DNA of 64,000 nucleotides, from assembly GCF_951793255.1 (NCBI RefSeq), contig NZ_OX636706.1, positions 62,001 to 126,000 on the forward strand, written 5' to 3'. Numbering within the stretch: position 1 is the stretch's first letter; each line of letters begins with the position of its first letter. The notes beneath the pieces are model-generated. The model ran no database searches, was not told the DNA's origin, and saw only the letters and a program-made list of their open reading frames with translations. Of this stretch, positions 62,013-64,000 are shown in pieces. Origin of the DNA: Desulfovibrio piger. Lineage in GTDB: Bacteria; Desulfobacterota; Desulfovibrionia; Desulfovibrionales; Desulfovibrionaceae. Made by a program: the position numbers and the translations under genes.

Positions 62013-62806
62013 GGATACAGGCCAAAGCAAGGTAAAGTAGCCCCATAAAATTGACGAGGTAACAACAGTAGCGAGTGCGCAAGCTCCGAAAACCCTTCAA
62101 CCAGGCGAATGTCCGCTCTACTACCCAACGGCGGGCAGGAGTCCTCCAGCGGTCCCGAACTTCTTCCCCCCGGCTGCGGATATGCTCCTCAAATCCGTTT
62201 ACGTAGACTTCTTCGCTGACTCGCGGGTAGTCATAGCCCTTGTCCAGACAGAGATGGCGTACGGCAGACCCCAGAAACCAGCCGCCCATTTCCCGGGAGT
62301 TCTTCAGCGTCGCTTCTATCAGGCGGCTGTCATGAACATTGGCACCTGTGACTGTCACTCCCAGAGGAATACCCTGACCATCCACATGGAGATGTATCTT
62401 GCCGCCGCTTCGGCCCCTGTCCGTCGGGTTGCGTCCAAGGCCCTCAGTCGCTGATTTTTTGAGAGCGCGTCGGGGCTTGCAGCAAGGTGCCGTCCATAGC
62501 CTGCCATTGGGCGTCGACGCCGACCTTTTCCCCATATTCAGCAAGAAGGATGCGAAAAATCTCCGCCATGATGCCAGCTTTGTTCCATCGCTGGAAGTGC
62601 TCGTGGACAGTGCTTTTTGATCCATAGCAGGCGGGAAGCATGGCCCATTGGCATCCAGTCCGGCATTTGTAGAGGATTCCTGCCAGAACCGTGCGCTGCG
62701 CAAGCGGTTTGCTGCCGCCGCTTCTTTTTCGTTTGAACGGGGCAAGGAGAGGCTCGATACGTTCCCACAGCTCATCAGGCACATCACGAAAATCTGTTTG
62801 TTTCAT
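61993..62806 (-). CDS. IS5-family transposase (two frames)
   Basis: First frame 62806-62444: KQTDFRDVPDELWERIEPLL, helix-turn-helix-like N-terminus and the first catalytic Asp in QWQAMDGTLLQAP. At an A6 run (about 62453-62458) the frame changes to KKSATEGLGRNPTDRGRSGG, then VTVTGANVHDSRLI (second Asp), LCLDKGYDY, and RRWVVERTFAWLKGFRSLRT (Glu). IS5/IS427-group elements commonly use such a slip. The stop (61993) lies in the flanking pilR DNA. Confidence 0.87.
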
Positions 62807-62856
62807 GGGACGAGATTACCACACCTTTTAAAATCAAAAAACATGCCGGACATCCT
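62013..62856 (-). mobile_element. IS5-family insertion sequence inside pilR
   Basis: Ends judged from the edges of pilR homology and weak inverted repeats: GGATACAGGCC near 62013 and the complement of GGATGTCCGGC near 62856. About 844 bp, right for the family. No clear target duplication could be seen. Relatives survive as relics at 27470 and 31350. Confidence 0.78.
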
Positions 62857-63254
62857 CTAAGCATCATAATGACGATCAACAGCAGCAACATCAGCGGATA
62901 GGCCAATGCGCCGATCAGGCTCTTTCTGATACTGCTTTTCGCATCCAAGACTTTGCTGGCCAGCAGCAGACCTCCCGCCAAGCGACTGCTGTCTTGAGCC
63001 GAGCTAATGAGCAGTGTTTCTTCGCGGCTGGCCAGTCCATCCAGTGCCGCGCCCAAGGTGCGCCCGCGTCCCAGCTTGTGCAGGATATGTGCATAGACTT
63101 TGACCAGAGGGGACTTCCGCTCTTCTGCCTGGAACTTGAGCAGGCGAAGCGCCTCATGCAGATGCATCCGGTTCTGAAGGAGTTTGGCTAGCTGTTTCCA
63201 GATGCGAGACCTCACCCTTGTGTTAAATGCCAGACGTGCAATCAAATCAGGCAT
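62857..63254 (-). pseudogene. pilR: pilR, N-terminal part (split by IS5-family element)
   Basis: From ATG 63254 (MPDLIARLAFNTRVRSRIWK), helices HEALRLLKFQAEERKS and LGRGRTLGAALDGLASREE and the first membrane helix GALAYPLMLLLLIVIMML, as in GspF-type proteins. Frame leaves homology at the IS5 end. AGAGG precedes the start, which overlaps the pilQ end by 8 bases. Confidence 0.85.
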
Positions 63255-64000
63255 GTTGGCCTCTTTTGCCGGATTCCACGTCGGCATTTATGGGCATGGC
63301 CAGCATTTCTTCAGTAATGGCAGGATCAAGGTCACCCGACATGATGAGGTGGCGAGCATGCTCCAAGTAGGTCATGCCTCCCAGATCGGAGAGCCAATAC
63401 TTTTTTGCCTCCTCATGCTGCCGCTGGCGCAACAGAGCTAGAAGCTGGCGATCTACCGCAATCACTTCCGCTACAACCGTTTGCCTATGCAGCCCCGGAT
63501 GGCCGGATTCCATGCAGTGTTTGCAGCCGCTTCCCCGGATGCAGACTTCATCGAGACAGTCGTCCGGCATGGAGTTCCGCAACCTGCCCAGCAGATCGGG
63601 AGCAATGGCATCCGGGTGATCCTTCAGACGTATCTTGCAGTACGGGCAGAGCTTGGGGACAAGCCGCTGAAACACCAGGCCAGACAACACGATGGGGTCA
63701 CAGACGATGTTAAGGGGATCAGCGACACGGGAACGGAGTTGAACATCCAGACGCTGGATGATGCCCAGAGCGTCGGCGGCGTGGATGGTGGCCCAGACCG
63801 CATTACCGGACAATGCGACCTCAATGGTGGCCAGCGCGGCTTCGGCATAGCGGATTTCACCGATCATCACGGTGTCAGTATCATCTCGGTTGGTGCCCGC
63901 GATTGCATTGGTATAGGCGTCGCCTCGCTCATCTCCCTCTTTGGAGTTGACGGGGATTTGGTACATCCCCCGGATCGGCTTCTCTGGGGGGTCTTCGATG
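63247..64000 (-). CDS. pilQ: PilQ-like secretion/pilus ATPase (C-terminal part, runs off right edge)
   Basis: Open to the window end; about 250 residues seen. Contains TVMIGEIRYAEAALATIEVA (Walker B-like), the His box NAVWATIHAADALGIIQRL, and the zinc-binding cysteines CPYC and CIRGSGCKHC of GspE/PilB-type ATPases. Upstream text IEDPPEKPIRGMYQIP is the Asp-box region. It drives thin-pilus assembly in IncI-type systems. The Walker A lies beyond the edge. Next gene is the broken pilR. Confidence 0.9.
   Translation of the reverse strand, partial: IEDPPEKPIRGMYQIPVNSKEGDERGDAYTNAIAGTNRDDTDTVMIGEIRYAEAALATIEVALSGNAVWATIHAADALGIIQRLDVQLRSRVADPLNIVCDPIVLSGLVFQRLVPKLCPYCKIRLKDHPDAIAPDLLGRLRNSMPDDCLDEVCIRGSGCKHCMESGHPGLHRQTVVAEVIAVDRQLLALLRQRQHEEAKKYWLSDLGGMTYLEHARHLIMSGDLDPAITEEMLAMPINADVESGKRGQHA

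Overview
The window looks like a chromosome segment from a member of the Desulfovibrionaceae (Desulfovibrio or Bilophila relatives). The best clues are two MucR/Ros-type zinc-finger regulators of the form common in that family, a GC-rich core with a large outer-membrane porin, and a peptide/nickel-type ABC importer. This is inferred from protein families only; no rRNA or other marker gene is present.

Layout. Positions 1-16162 are the right part of a first integrated island. It holds a serine recombinase running off the left edge, a single-polypeptide type ISP restriction-modification enzyme, a Gabija-like pair (GajA OLD nuclease and GajB helicase), a frameshifted Y-family polymerase with a YolD-like partner, an IS200-type element, an AT-rich HUH replication-protein module, a HipA-like kinase, and a recent IS1-family insertion with intact ends and an 8-bp target duplication. 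A 3' fragment of a tRNA-Ser gene (16163-16185) ends it. A GC-rich stretch of about 10 kb follows that reads as native chromosome: mucR, a methyltransferase, a five-gene ABC importer and a divergent porin. The importer and porin are separated by a perfect 27-bp inverted repeat. A 3' fragment of a tRNA-Glu gene with its terminator (26415-26501) marks the start of a second island.

The second island (26453 to beyond 64000) is an integrative conjugative or mobilizable element with IncP-like transfer functions. From left to right it has a tyrosine integrase; a DNA cytosine methyltransferase paired with a MORC/MutL-like GHKL ATPase-nuclease, bracketed by IS5 relics; a second MucR; an RP4-like oriT; Rha, TraJ-like and TraI-like proteins; a ParA, ribbon-helix-helix and AbiEii-like operon; a second tyrosine recombinase; KlcA; a cassette array; then, on the minus strand, RdgC, topoisomerase I, an ArdC/TOPRIM protein, TraF, TraG, TrbI, TrbG, TrbF, TrbL, TrbJ and TrbE, a lytic transglycosylase and IncI-like type IV pilus genes (pilV, pilM, pilS, pilR, pilQ).

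The most striking feature is at 39449-41851. A signal-peptide protein with a phage tail-collar domain has its C-terminal coding segment bordered by a 38-bp repeat. Three further silent C-terminal cassettes carry the same repeat in both orientations, two of them converging tail to tail on a shared TTAA. This is shufflon geometry (compare R64 pilV/Rci), but on a tail-collar protein and away from this element's own pilV. The tyrosine recombinase at 37563-38684 is the natural candidate for the inversion enzyme.

Several transfer genes look damaged: trbJ has an in-frame stop, topoisomerase I has a homopolymer frameshift in its last zinc finger, and pilR is split by an IS5-family element. The element may therefore be losing conjugative ability while keeping defence and variation cargo.
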